43,639 nucleotides of DNA. Source: an uncultured Roseovarius sp. (lineage in GTDB: Bacteria > Pseudomonadota > Alphaproteobacteria > Rhodobacterales > Rhodobacteraceae). The stretch is from the NCBI GenBank assembly GCA_934501475.1, contig CAKSUL010000012.1, positions 1-43,639 on the forward strand. The letters are read 5' to 3'. Under the pieces are notes generated by a model that saw nothing but the letters and a program-made list of their open reading frames with translations, searched no databases and had not been told where the DNA came from. The translations under genes were made by a program, and so were the position numbers. Below, piece after piece: positions 33,890 through 42,522 of this stretch. The first letter of the stretch is position 1. The number at the start of each line of letters is the position of its first letter.

Positions 33890-36031
33890 TCACCGACCCA
33901 GGGACATGAAGCGGACCAGGCTGGCCAGGCGCGCGATCGAGAACGGCTTTTCAAGGATTTGCAGCTTGTCATGCGCCCGCCAGCTTTCCGGCAGGGCGTT
34001 GGGGCTGGCGGTGGTCATGACCACGCCGATGAGGTGCCGCCCATGCTCAAGGACATGTGAGACCAGATCGGTGGCCGAATGCCCGCGCCCCAGATTCATG
34101 TCACTGACAAGCACGAAGGGTTGCGTGGCCTTGGCGATGGCGTCACGCGCCTGTTCGGCCGTGTTGCAGGGCGACACCTTGCAGCCAAGCCTTGTGAGCG
34201 CGTCCTTGGTGGCGCTGTGAACGTCCGGTTCGTCCTCGAGCAGGACGATATGCAGGTTTTCAAGATTGGGCGCGCGGGCGCGGGCGCCGGGTGGCGCGCT
34301 CTCGGCCTGATCCGCCGGCGCGACGCGTTGCAATGGCAGGGAAAACCGTGTTCCACCGCCCTCGGGGCACTCAAAAGTCAATCTGGTCCTCATGGCAACG
34401 GCCAGTGCAAAGCTGATCGAGAGGCCGAGGCCATAGCCCTTGGTCCCGAGCGCGGCAGTGTTTTCCGGCGCGCCGTTCTGGGGTGATATCAGACCGGGAC
34501 CGTTGTCGGAGACGGTCACGATACATTCATCCGGCCCGGTCTGGACCGACAGCGCGATCGCGCCCTGGTTGGCGTATTGAATGGCGTTGACCAGGAGGTT
34601 GCTGATGATCCGGTAAAGCGCTTCGCTGTCGCCCAGCACAAATATGTCGCGCGCCGGCGGCGCGATGTGCAGATCCGCGCCCGCCATTTCCGCGCGAGGG
34701 GTGAATTCGGCCCGGACGCGGGCAAAGAGACCGGCCAGGTTGACTTGTTCGCGCGCGGCGGTGAAGGTTCCCGCCTCGAGCTTGGACATATCCAGAATGG
34801 AATCAAACAGCTGCGCCGTCTCGCGCGTCAGGTTCGCCAGTTGATCCACCGTCCGGTGCGAGCCTTCATCCAGCGATGCGCGGTTGATCCCCCCGATCAA
34901 CAGCCCCATGGCATGCACCGGCTGGCGCAGATCATGGCTGGCCGCGGCCAGCAGCCTGGACTTGGAAAGATTGGCCTTTTCGGCCTCGCGCCGTGCCTCG
35001 GTCGCGGCGGCATTGAGGGCGACAAGGCGGCTTTCGCGTTCGGCGATCTTTTCGATCAGGCTGTCGAAGGCGGTCTCGAATGTGTCGATTTCATTCCTGC
35101 TTGGGCCTTGCGGATCATCGCCGCCGCGCCCCTCATAGGCGTTGATGCGCCGCGTCAGAAGCTGGATCCGGGCCACCACTTGTTTGCCCAGATAGACATA
35201 GATGAAGGTGGCAATCGTTGCGAATGTCAGGAAACTGGCCAGGATCAGGTATGAATTGGTGCGGATGAGGTTCTGGATCACCGCGCTGCGCCGGTTGGCA
35301 TCGTCGATCAGCCGCGCGGACATGAACCGCGTCGAATCCGTCAGCCGCGCCGACAATTGCCGGTGCTGGTTGAGACGCCCCTGAATGGCTGTCCCGATCC
35401 CGATCCCGGTGCGCCGTTCCTCCAGCAATTCGCCGCCCAGCGCCCGCGCGGCGCTGCTATCGAGATCAGCAGAGAGAGCCCGCTCAAGCCGGTCGAGGGT
35501 TTGCGGGCGCTGCGCATTTGTCAGCTCCTGCATCCAGAGCAGGACGGCAAGCCCCGTGTCGTCAGCGGCTATGTCGTTTCTGGCGCGGGTCGCAAGCTGT
35601 GCAAATCGCGCCTCAGAGCGCAGGCGCTGAACGCTGAGCGTGGTGATCTGTTCAAGATTTGCCGTCAGCTTGTTCAGGGAATTGTCGATTTCGGTATATT
35701 CGCCGGGGCGCAGCGCAAACTGGCGCAACTGGTCTTTCAGGCGGTTGATCGCCTCGAGCTGATCGCCGATCTGGATGCGGAACGTGCCCAGGGCGATCTC
35801 GGAATTGGCGGATGTCAGCACGCCGATCTGACTGGTCAGGCCCGAAATCTCGGCGTTGAGGCGGGTCGCGATGGTGGCCTGGGGCAGGTCCTTTTCCACC
35901 AGCCTGTCAAATTCGTGGCGAAAGGACTGAACGCCGTAGACAGATATGAAGCTGATCGCGAATGTGCCCAGCGACATGCAGAGCAATGTAAGAAAGACGA
36001 TCCGCCCAACGCTGACTTGCATACCGCGCAT
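33890..36031 (-). CDS. Membrane hybrid sensor histidine kinase with receiver domain
   Basis: A protein of 713 residues. It has a transmembrane helix at about 9-32, a helical periplasmic sensor region of about 220 residues, and a second helix near 265-290 (YLILASFLTFATIATFIYVYLG). Then follow a HAMP-like/coiled-coil linker, the phospho-acceptor domain with His366 (AASHDLRQPVHA), an ATPase domain with N-box NLLVNAIQYANQG, DNGPGL and GYGLGLS, and a C-terminal receiver with Asp644 (SDMNLG) and the conserved KPFS lysine. There is no DNA-binding output, so phosphate probably passes to another protein. The ATG at 36031 lies 11 nt after the stop of a periplasmic amino-acid-binding protein, a natural ligand-bearing partner for the sensor region. 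Confidence 0.9.
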   Translation of the reverse strand: MRGMQVSVGRIVFLTLLCMSLGTFAISFISVYGVQSFRHEFDRLVEKDLPQATIATRLNAEISGLTSQIGVLTSANSEIALGTFRIQIGDQLEAINRLKDQLRQFALRPGEYTEIDNSLNKLTANLEQITTLSVQRLRSEARFAQLATRARNDIAADDTGLAVLLWMQELTNAQRPQTLDRLERALSADLDSSAARALGGELLEERRTGIGIGTAIQGRLNQHRQLSARLTDSTRFMSARLIDDANRRSAVIQNLIRTNSYLILASFLTFATIATFIYVYLGKQVVARIQLLTRRINAYEGRGGDDPQGPSRNEIDTFETAFDSLIEKIAERESRLVALNAAATEARREAEKANLSKSRLLAAASHDLRQPVHAMGLLIGGINRASLDEGSHRTVDQLANLTRETAQLFDSILDMSKLEAGTFTAAREQVNLAGLFARVRAEFTPRAEMAGADLHIAPPARDIFVLGDSEALYRIISNLLVNAIQYANQGAIALSVQTGPDECIVTVSDNGPGLISPQNGAPENTAALGTKGYGLGLSISFALAVAMRTRLTFECPEGGGTRFSLPLQRVAPADQAESAPPGARARAPNLENLHIVLLEDEPDVHSATKDALTRLGCKVSPCNTAEQARDAIAKATQPFVLVSDMNLGRGHSATDLVSHVLEHGRHLIGVVMTTASPNALPESWRAHDKLQILEKPFSIARLASLVRFMSLGR

Positions 36032-36042
36032 CGCTGTCGGCC

Positions 36043-37059
36043 CTATTTCATCGGCAGCGGATACATCAGCCCACCGTTTTTCCACAACTCGTTCAATCCG
36101 CGCCGCAGGCCCAGTTGTGAGCCCGCACCCAGATTGCGCTCATATATATCGGCGTAATTGCCGACCTGGCGGATCACCAGGCTGGCCCAGCCATCCGGCA
36201 GGCCCAGTGTGTCACGGCTCATGTGGTCCAGTGCGGCCATGGTTTCGGCGTCGCTGTCCTGCGCGATACCCAACGCCTCGGCCATCAGCACCACATTGGC
36301 GACCCAGCGCACGAGATGGGCCCATTGGCGATCCCCCTCGCGCACCACCGCGCCGAGGGGTTCGTTGGCGATGTCATCCTCCAGCATGACGAAATCGTCG
36401 CGATAGGACGGGCGCGAGGCCATCATCGCCGCCAGATCACTGCCATCGGCCGTGACGCCATCGCATTCGCGGCCGAAAAACGCCCGCCAGCGGCCCGCCT
36501 GTGACGCGATCTCAAGGATGCCGACATGTCCGTCCAGCCGCGCGATCGCCTCGCGGATATTGGCGATGCTGGTCGTGCCCGAATTGGCGCAGATGACCTT
36601 GCCGTCCAGATCGCTGAGGCGGCGCGCACCGGTATCGGCATACGCCAGAACGCGCTGCGTGTCGTAAAAGGTGATCGCCGGAAAATCAAAGCCCATCACC
36701 ACGTCGCGCTCGTAATTATAGGTCGTCGTGCGAAACAGCACGTCAACGCCGCCCTCCTTGAGAACATTGAGGCGGTTGAGACTGTCGAGCGGCACGAATT
36801 CGACCGCCGTGGCATCGCCCAGAACAGCCGTCGCCACCGTGCGACAGAAATCGACGTCAAACCCTTGCCAGACGCCGTCGATCTGGCGGGTCGCAAAGCC
36901 GATATCGTCGATGCCGACGCCACAGATCAGATAGCCGCGCGCCTCGATGGCCGCCCTGGTTTCGCCATCGCTGTCGGCGCGCGCCATTGGTGCAACTATC
37001 GCCACAAGGCAGGTCAGGGCAGCCACGCGCGCCCACATCACGACGGGGCGCAGCGTCAT
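36043..37059 (-). CDS. Periplasmic amino-acid-binding protein, BztA/AapJ paralogue without permease
   Basis: A type 3 periplasmic solute-binding protein of 338 residues. A signal peptide (about 1-28, ending APMARAD) is followed by two lobes with GYLICGVGIDDIGFA, GFDVDFCRTVATAVLGDA, DVLFRTTTYNYERD, ICANSGTTSIANIREA and the C-terminal YADIYERNLG...GLMYPLPMK. This matches BztA at 38322-39335 region by region, so the two are paralogues. Two cysteines in CGV and FCR are conserved with BztA. The ATG overlaps the serB-like stop by 4 nt (ATGA). No transporter subunits belong to this operon; the next gene is a sensor kinase, so a sensory rather than transport role is inferred. Confidence 0.9.
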   Translation of the reverse strand: MTLRPVVMWARVAALTCLVAIVAPMARADSDGETRAAIEARGYLICGVGIDDIGFATRQIDGVWQGFDVDFCRTVATAVLGDATAVEFVPLDSLNRLNVLKEGGVDVLFRTTTYNYERDVVMGFDFPAITFYDTQRVLAYADTGARRLSDLDGKVICANSGTTSIANIREAIARLDGHVGILEIASQAGRWRAFFGRECDGVTADGSDLAAMMASRPSYRDDFVMLEDDIANEPLGAVVREGDRQWAHLVRWVANVVLMAEALGIAQDSDAETMAALDHMSRDTLGLPDGWASLVIRQVGNYADIYERNLGAGSQLGLRRGLNELWKNGGLMYPLPMK

Positions 37060-37949
37060 GCGCGCACGATCTGGGACCGCGTGAACCCCTGGGCGTAAAG
37101 GGCCGCGCTCAGATCCCCGCAAGTGATGTTCAGGTCGACCAGATCCTGCACGACGGGCTTTCCTTGATAGCTGATGGGCAAGCCACAGGAGCCTAGCATC
37201 AGCGCATCATTCGCGCCATCCCCGATGCAGCAGGCCATATCGGGCGAAATCCCCAGCTCGGCGCAGCACGCCAGCAGCACGTCGCGCTTGGTCTCGGCGG
37301 TGCCGACCGGGGCGCGCAAGGCGCCGGTCATCACCCCGCCCGACATCAGCGGATGGTTCGTCACGACCCGGTCAAAGCCACAGACCTGCGCGACCCTGTC
37401 GGCAAAGATGCTGTAGCCCCCCGTCACCAGAACGGTCAGCGCGCCGGATGCGCGCATCGTCGCGACAAGGGTCCTGGCCCCCGGCGTGAAATTCATCCGG
37501 GTGGCCAGATCCTCAAGCAGCGATTGGGGAACGCCCGCGAACAGCCTTGTGCGCACCTCTAGGGACTGGGCGAAATCAAGCTCTCCGGCCATGGCGCGCG
37601 CGGTGATCCCCTTTATCTGGCCCTCGATGCCGCGCTCCTCGGCCAGGCGGTCCAGCATTTCATCAAGGATGATCGTCGCCTCCATATCCGCCAACAGCAG
37701 CCTGCGCTTTCGGGGTGCGCCGGCGGACAGGTAGACATCCACCCCGCACGCGGCGGCCAGCGCGCGCAACCGATGGCGGTCCGGCAATCCATCATCCGCG
37801 CCGGTGCAGGTCAGCGACATGGCCTGCGTATCAAGCGCGTCCTGCGCCGTGACATGGATTTGCGGCATTGTCTCAAGGCGGTTGATGAAGGTCGCGACGG
37901 CGTCCCTGGCGCCGCCCTTCGGTCCGATTACAACAAGCGCGAATTGCAT
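37056..37949 (-). CDS. SerB-like phosphoserine phosphatase, variant active site
   Basis: A HAD-superfamily protein of 297 residues with an ACT-like N-terminal part (FALVVIGPKGGARDAVATFI) and a SerB domain. Motif I reads DMEATI instead of the usual DMDSTM: the first Asp (nucleophile) is kept but the second Asp (acid/base) is Glu. The downstream Glu (DEMLDRLA), motif II VTGGYS, the motif III Lys (ETKRDVLL) and motif IV GDGANDALML are intact. AAGGGG lies 7 nt before the ATG. SerB removes phosphate from phosphoserine in serine synthesis; here activity may be altered, or the protein may be a paralogue with another substrate. It heads the operon serB-like / binding protein / hybrid kinase. Confidence 0.85.
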   Translation of the reverse strand: MQFALVVIGPKGGARDAVATFINRLETMPQIHVTAQDALDTQAMSLTCTGADDGLPDRHRLRALAAACGVDVYLSAGAPRKRRLLLADMEATIILDEMLDRLAEERGIEGQIKGITARAMAGELDFAQSLEVRTRLFAGVPQSLLEDLATRMNFTPGARTLVATMRASGALTVLVTGGYSIFADRVAQVCGFDRVVTNHPLMSGGVMTGALRAPVGTAETKRDVLLACCAELGISPDMACCIGDGANDALMLGSCGLPISYQGKPVVQDLVDLNITCGDLSAALYAQGFTRSQIVRA

Positions 37950-38081
37950 GGACGTGCCCCTTTTGACATGTTTTTGCCTGTCGGCAGGATGCCTTGGAAC
38001 CGGCGCGGATACCAATGCGCCTGAAGGACCATCGCCATGACCCGCGCCAGCCCCGTCCCTGACGGACAATCCGCCCGAATG

Positions 38082-38114
38082 GTGCCGAAATCCGGCACAT
38101 GGTCCGAAAGGACC
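38082..38114. promoter_or_regulatory. Two adjacent hairpins in the serB-like/bztA divergent gap
   Basis: GTGCCG/CGGCAC (38082-38087 with 38093-38098, 5-nt loop) and GGTCC-GAAA-GGACC (38101-38114) lie side by side. In either direction they would be in a transcript leader or overlap a promoter. The 372-nt gap (37950-38321) contains no gene I can support and no clear promoter. Confidence 0.4.
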
Positions 38115-38321
38115 GGGCCCAAAGGCGCATCGGCCAGCATGACCCGGCGCTGCCCGGCCCGAAACCTCCCCCAACAGGACCATACCGCGCCGGGCACCGC
38201 GCCGTTAGGCTTGCGCCCATGTCGGAGAAAGCGCCATACTTGCCGCCTATCCGAACGCAGGCTGGACCAATCATCGGATCAGACGGTTGTGTCCCGATAA
38301 ATCGCCACAAGGGAGAATGAT

Positions 38322-39335
38322 ATGCGCAAATCTATGAAATTGGGGGCACTTGCCGTTGCTGCCGTCACCGCCGCAGCGGCCGCCAATGCCGGAACGCTGG
38401 AAAATGTCCGCGCCGCCGGTGAACTGGCCTGCGGTGTCAGCGAAGGCGTGCCCGGTTTTTCGAACCCGAACTCCGAAGGGACATGGATCGGGCTTGATGC
38501 CGATATCTGCCGCGCGGTCGCGGCTGCGGTTCTGGGCGACGCGAACAAGGTGCGCTATGTGCCGCTGGCCTCCAAGCAGAAGGTGCTGGCCGTCTCCAGC
38601 GGTCAGGTCGATCTGACCTCGCGCACGACCACCTGGACGATGAAGCGCGACTCGGCGGAAGGCGTGGATTTCACCGCCGTCGTCTATTATGACGGCCAGG
38701 GTTTCATGGTCAAAGCCGAGGCCGGCATCGACGACGCCAAGCAGATGGACGGCGCCACGGTCTGTGTGACCACCGGCACCACGACGGAACTGAACCTTGC
38801 CGATTTCGGGCGCGCCAACAACATAACGCTGGAACCCGTGGTGTTCGAGGGCAAGCGCGAGGCGGTGGATGCCTATGCCTCGGGGCGGTGCGACGCGCTG
38901 ACCACGGACATGAGCCAGCTTGCCGCGTTCCGCTCGGGCTTTGCCGATCCGGCGGCGCACAAGATCCTGCCGCAGGTCATCTCGAAAGAGCCGCTGGCCC
39001 CGCTGGTCGCGCATGGCGACAACCAGTGGAAGGACATCGTGACATGGGTGATCTACGGCCTGATCTCGGCCGAGGAATATGGCGTCACCCAGGCCAATGT
39101 CGCCGAGATGGCGACCGAGTCCGCCAACCCCAATATCCAGCGCATGCTGGGCAGTTCGGGCGATACCGGCGGGTTGATCGGGCTTGAAAGCACATGGATG
39201 GTCGATGCGCTGAGTGCCGTGGGCAATTACGGCGAGATCTATGAGCGCAACCTGACCTCGACACTGGGGCTTGAGCGCGGGCTGAACGCACAATGGGGCG
39301 ACGGTGGCCTGCTCTACGCGATGCCCATTCGCTAA
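38322..39335 (+). CDS. bztA: Glutamate/glutamine/aspartate/asparagine-binding protein BztA
   Basis: A periplasmic binding protein of 337 residues. Signal peptide MRKSMKLGALAVAAVTAAAAANAG is followed by GELACGVSEGVPGFSNPN, GLDADICRAVAAAVLGD, DLTSRTTTWTMKRDS, CVTTGTTTELNLADF and the C-terminal YGEIYERNL...LLYAMPIR. This is the BztA/AapJ pattern, and the three following genes are its permeases and ATPase. AGGGAG lies about 7 nt before the ATG. Substrate range is taken from R. capsulatus BztABCD. Higher expression than the permeases is suggested by the hairpin after its stop. Confidence 0.93.
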   Translation: MRKSMKLGALAVAAVTAAAAANAGTLENVRAAGELACGVSEGVPGFSNPNSEGTWIGLDADICRAVAAAVLGDANKVRYVPLASKQKVLAVSSGQVDLTSRTTTWTMKRDSAEGVDFTAVVYYDGQGFMVKAEAGIDDAKQMDGATVCVTTGTTTELNLADFGRANNITLEPVVFEGKREAVDAYASGRCDALTTDMSQLAAFRSGFADPAAHKILPQVISKEPLAPLVAHGDNQWKDIVTWVIYGLISAEEYGVTQANVAEMATESANPNIQRMLGSSGDTGGLIGLESTWMVDALSAVGNYGEIYERNLTSTLGLERGLNAQWGDGGLLYAMPIR

Positions 39336-39359
39336 GCTGTTTGAGCTGAACGAAAAAAG

Positions 39360-39383
39360 GCGGCTGGCCCACGGGCCGGCCGC
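39360..39383 (+). promoter_or_regulatory. Strong intercistronic hairpin after bztA
   Basis: GCGGCTGGCC pairs with GGCCGGCCGC (10 bp, one G-U, 4-nt loop CACG) between bztA and bztB. There is no T-run. Such structures after binding-protein genes protect the upstream message and reduce read-through, giving excess binding protein. Confidence 0.65.
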
Positions 39384-39411
39384 ATCCCTGCATTGATGAT
39401 CGGGCCGCAAG

Positions 39412-40584
39412 ATGTCTTCACCCAGCAGAACCGCCAAATCAGGCCCGTTGGTGCGCAACCTTGGCTCGGTCCTGAGCCAGGGCGCCGTTCTGGCCATTGC
39501 GGTCGGCCTTGCCTATCTGCTGTTTTCAAACACGCAGAAGAACCTTGATATTCGCGGAATCGAAAGCGGATTCGCCTTTCTCGGTCACGAAGCGGGCCTG
39601 CCCATCGGCGACAGCCTGATCGAATACACCCCCGCGCGCAGCTATGGCTATGCCTTTCTCGTCGGCCTGCTCAACACGCTGTTCGTGTCGGCGCTGGCGA
39701 TCGTGCTGTCGACGATCCTGGGCGTTCTGGTCGGGATCTCACGGGTTTCGAGCAACTGGCTGCTGGCCAAGGTGGCGGCGATCTATGTCGAGACGCTACG
39801 CAATCTGCCGCTGCTCTTGACGCTGTTCTTTGTCTATTCCGTCGTTCTGACCTCACTGCCACACCCGCGCAGCGCGATTGCGCTGACCGAAGGCGTTTAC
39901 CTGTCCAAACGCGGCTTTTACCTGCCGCGCCCGCTGGCCGAGGACGGGTTTGGCCTTTTCCTCGGGGGAAGTGTGATCGCGCTTGTGCTGGGCCTTGCGT
40001 TCTGGCGGTGGGCGCGCGCCTACAAGCTGCGCACGGGCGTGTCGGTTCATGGGGTCTGGGGCGGGCTGGGCATCTTCCTGTCGCTCACGGCATTCGTGTT
40101 TCTGGCAACGGGGCGCCCGCTGAGCGCCGAACTTCCGGTCTATGCCGGGTTCAACTTCAAGGGCGGTCTGTCGATGAAGCCCGAATTCGCCTCGCTTCTG
40201 ATCGGGCTGGTTCTCTATACCGCCGCCTATATCGGCGAAAACGTCAGAAGCGGCATCCAGTCGGTTCATGCCGGCCAGATCGAGGCCGCGAACGCCCTGG
40301 GCGTCCCGAACACGGTGATCACGCGCATGGTGCTTTTGCCGCAGGCGCTGCGCGTGACGATCCCGGCAACGACAAATGACTATGCCAGCCTGGTCAAGAA
40401 CAGCTCACTTGCGGTGGCGATCGGCTATCCCGACATGGTGTCCATCGGCGGCACGATCATCGGCCAGAACGGTCAGGCGGTCGAGATCATCGCCATGTGG
40501 ATGGCGGTCTATCTCACGATCAACCTGATCATATCGGTGGGCATGAACGTGCTGAACGCCCGCGTGCAGGTTACGGAAAGGTGA
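39412..40584 (+). CDS. bztB: Amino acid ABC transporter permease BztB
   Basis: An inner membrane permease of 390 residues. An N-terminal helix (about 20-38) precedes the FLVGLLNTLFVSALAIVLSTILGVLVGISR helices. A long insertion (about 155-240, including the ATGRPLSAELPVY and KGGLSMKPEFASLL segments) is typical of the BztB/AapQ type. The ATPase-coupling EAA loop AGQIEAANALGVPNTVITRMVLLPQALRVTIP lies near 285-320. It pairs with BztC. It starts 76 nt after bztA and ends 4 nt before bztC. Confidence 0.93.
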   Translation: MSSPSRTAKSGPLVRNLGSVLSQGAVLAIAVGLAYLLFSNTQKNLDIRGIESGFAFLGHEAGLPIGDSLIEYTPARSYGYAFLVGLLNTLFVSALAIVLSTILGVLVGISRVSSNWLLAKVAAIYVETLRNLPLLLTLFFVYSVVLTSLPHPRSAIALTEGVYLSKRGFYLPRPLAEDGFGLFLGGSVIALVLGLAFWRWARAYKLRTGVSVHGVWGGLGIFLSLTAFVFLATGRPLSAELPVYAGFNFKGGLSMKPEFASLLIGLVLYTAAYIGENVRSGIQSVHAGQIEAANALGVPNTVITRMVLLPQALRVTIPATTNDYASLVKNSSLAVAIGYPDMVSIGGTIIGQNGQAVEIIAMWMAVYLTINLIISVGMNVLNARVQVTER

Positions 40585-40588
40585 ATTG

Positions 40589-41689
40589 ATGTCGACCGAA
40601 ACCCAGGTCTTTGAACCCTCACTGCCCCGTCCTGCGCCAATCAGCCAGGTCGGCCTGCTGGGGTGGTTGCGCGCCAACCTGTTCGGCAGTTGGAAGGACA
40701 CGGTCATCACCCTCGTGCTGCTGGCGCTGCTGATGGTCATCGTGCCCAATCTGCTCGAATGGCTGTTCGTGCGCGCCACCTATCGTGGCGATGCGGATGT
40801 CTGCCGCGCGAATGGCGGCGCCTGCTGGCCCTTCATCATCGAGAAATTCCACGTTCTGATGATCGGCGTCTATCCGCAAGATCTGGCATGGCGGCCCGGC
40901 ATTGCGGCCATCGCGCTGCTGATCCTGGGGTGGCTGACCTATACCGACCGCGTGCGCGGTGTCACGCTGATCGCCGCTTGGGGGGTGCTGCCGATTTTCG
41001 CGCTGATCATGATCGGCGGGGCCTTCGGGATGGTCGATGTCGATCAGTCGCTCTGGGGCGGGTTGATGCTCAGCATCCTGCTGGCGCTTGTCGGCGTGAT
41101 CGTGTCGATCCCGCTGGGAATCCTTCTGGCGCTTGGGCGCTATTACGGCTCGCCCGCGGTCAAGGCGGTCTGTATCGCCTTCATCGAACTGCTGCGGGGC
41201 GTTCCGCTGATCACCATCCTGTTCATGGCCTCGGTGATGATGCCGCTGTTCCTGCCGCCCGATCTGGTCATCAACAACCTGTTGCGCATCCAGATCGGCA
41301 TGATCCTGTTCTCGTCGGCCTATATGGCCGAGGTGGTGCGCGGCGGGCTGCAGGCGATCCCTGCGGGGCAGACCGAAGCGGCGCTTGCCCTTGGGGTCAC
41401 GCGGCGCCATACCATCGCCTTCGTGATCGTGCCGCAGGCGTTGCGCCATGTCCTGCCGCCACTGATCGGGCGCTGCATCGCGCTGTTCAAGGACACGTCG
41501 CTGGTCATCATCGTCGGCCTGCTCGACTTTCTCGGGATGATCAAGAACGCCGCGCTCGACACCAACTGGCTGGGATTTCAGGCCGAGGCCTATGTGTTTG
41601 CCGCTGTTGTCTACTGGATGATCTGCTACAGCCTCAGCCTCTATGGTCGCCAGCTTGAGCGGCGCGGCCCGAATGCGCAGAAACGATAG
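40589..41689 (+). CDS. bztC: Amino acid ABC transporter permease BztC
   Basis: A permease of 366 residues with about eight helices. The unusual N-terminal half has a periplasmic loop with two cysteines ([13 protein letters not shown], near 68-80), as in BztC/AapM. The C-terminal half holds the canonical permease core: [26 protein letters not shown], then the EAA loop [34 protein letters not shown] near 255-290. ATG at 40589; GGAAAGG lies upstream at about 8 nt. It forms the membrane channel with BztB. Confidence 0.93.
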   Translation: MSTETQVFEPSLPRPAPISQVGLLGWLRANLFGSWKDTVITLVLLALLMVIVPNLLEWLFVRATYRGDADVCRANGGACWPFIIEKFHVLMIGVYPQDLAWRPGIAAIALLILGWLTYTDRVRGVTLIAAWGVLPIFALIMIGGAFGMVDVDQSLWGGLMLSILLALVGVIVSIPLGILLALGRYYGSPAVKAVCIAFIELLRGVPLITILFMASVMMPLFLPPDLVINNLLRIQIGMILFSSAYMAEVVRGGLQAIPAGQTEAALALGVTRRHTIAFVIVPQALRHVLPPLIGRCIALFKDTSLVIIVGLLDFLGMIKNAALDTNWLGFQAEAYVFAAVVYWMICYSLSLYGRQLERRGPNAQKR

Positions 41690-41711
41690 ACCCGAATTTC
41701 TGGAGATGACC

Positions 41712-42482
41712 ATGACCGTCAAAGTTCAAAGCCGCATCGCAACCGAAGAAACCGTCATCGAGATGCGCGGCGTGAACAAGTGGTTCGGTGATTTCCACGT
41801 CCTCAAGGATATCGACCTGACCGTCGCCAAGGGCGAGCGCATCGTCATCTGCGGGCCCTCCGGGTCAGGCAAGTCGACGCTGATCCGCTGCATCAACCAT
41901 CTTGAGGAACACCAGGAAGGCACGATCACCGTCAATGGCAAGCTGTTGAACGAGAACATGAAAAACATCACCAGCGTCCGCCGCGAGGTCGGCATGGTGT
42001 TTCAGCAGTTCAACCTGTTCCCGCATATGACGATCCTCGACAACCTGTGCTTTGCCCCGGTCTGGGCGCGCAACATGCCCCGCGCCGAAGCCGAGGAAAT
42101 CGCCAGCGCCTATCTGGAACGCGTCGGCATCGCCGAGCAGCGCGACAAATATCCCGGTCAGCTGTCGGGGGGGCAGCAACAGCGGGTCGCGATTGCGCGC
42201 TCCTTGTGCATGAGCCCGTCGATCATGCTGTTTGACGAGCCGACATCCGCGCTTGACCCCGAGATGATCAAGGAGGTGCTGGATGTGATGATCGAACTGG
42301 CGGATACCGGCATGACGATGATCTGCGTGACCCATGAGATGTCCTTCGCCAGATCGGTGGCGGATCGCGTCATCTTCATGGACGCAGGCGAGATCGTCGA
42401 GGAAAACACCCCCGCCGCCTTCTTTGACAACCCGCAGGTTGACCGGACCCAGCAATTTCTCAGCCAGATCCTGAGCCATTAA
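41712..42482 (+). CDS. bztD: Amino acid ABC transporter ATPase BztD
   Basis: An ATPase of 256 residues with Walker [11 protein letters not shown]-loop [11 protein letters not shown], signature LSGGQQQR, Walker B IMLFDEP and the switch His in VTHEMSF. It powers import through BztBC. The ATG at 41712 has GGAG 6 nt upstream; the ATG two codons earlier (41706) directly abuts that site and is less likely. It closes the bztABCD operon. Confidence 0.95.
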   Translation: MTVKVQSRIATEETVIEMRGVNKWFGDFHVLKDIDLTVAKGERIVICGPSGSGKSTLIRCINHLEEHQEGTITVNGKLLNENMKNITSVRREVGMVFQQFNLFPHMTILDNLCFAPVWARNMPRAEAEEIASAYLERVGIAEQRDKYPGQLSGGQQQRVAIARSLCMSPSIMLFDEPTSALDPEMIKEVLDVMIELADTGMTMICVTHEMSFARSVADRVIFMDAGEIVEENTPAAFFDNPQVDRTQQFLSQILSH

Positions 42483-42522
42483 GGCATAAGCACCGCAGCA
42501 CCACGCGCGGGGAGGTGGAAAA

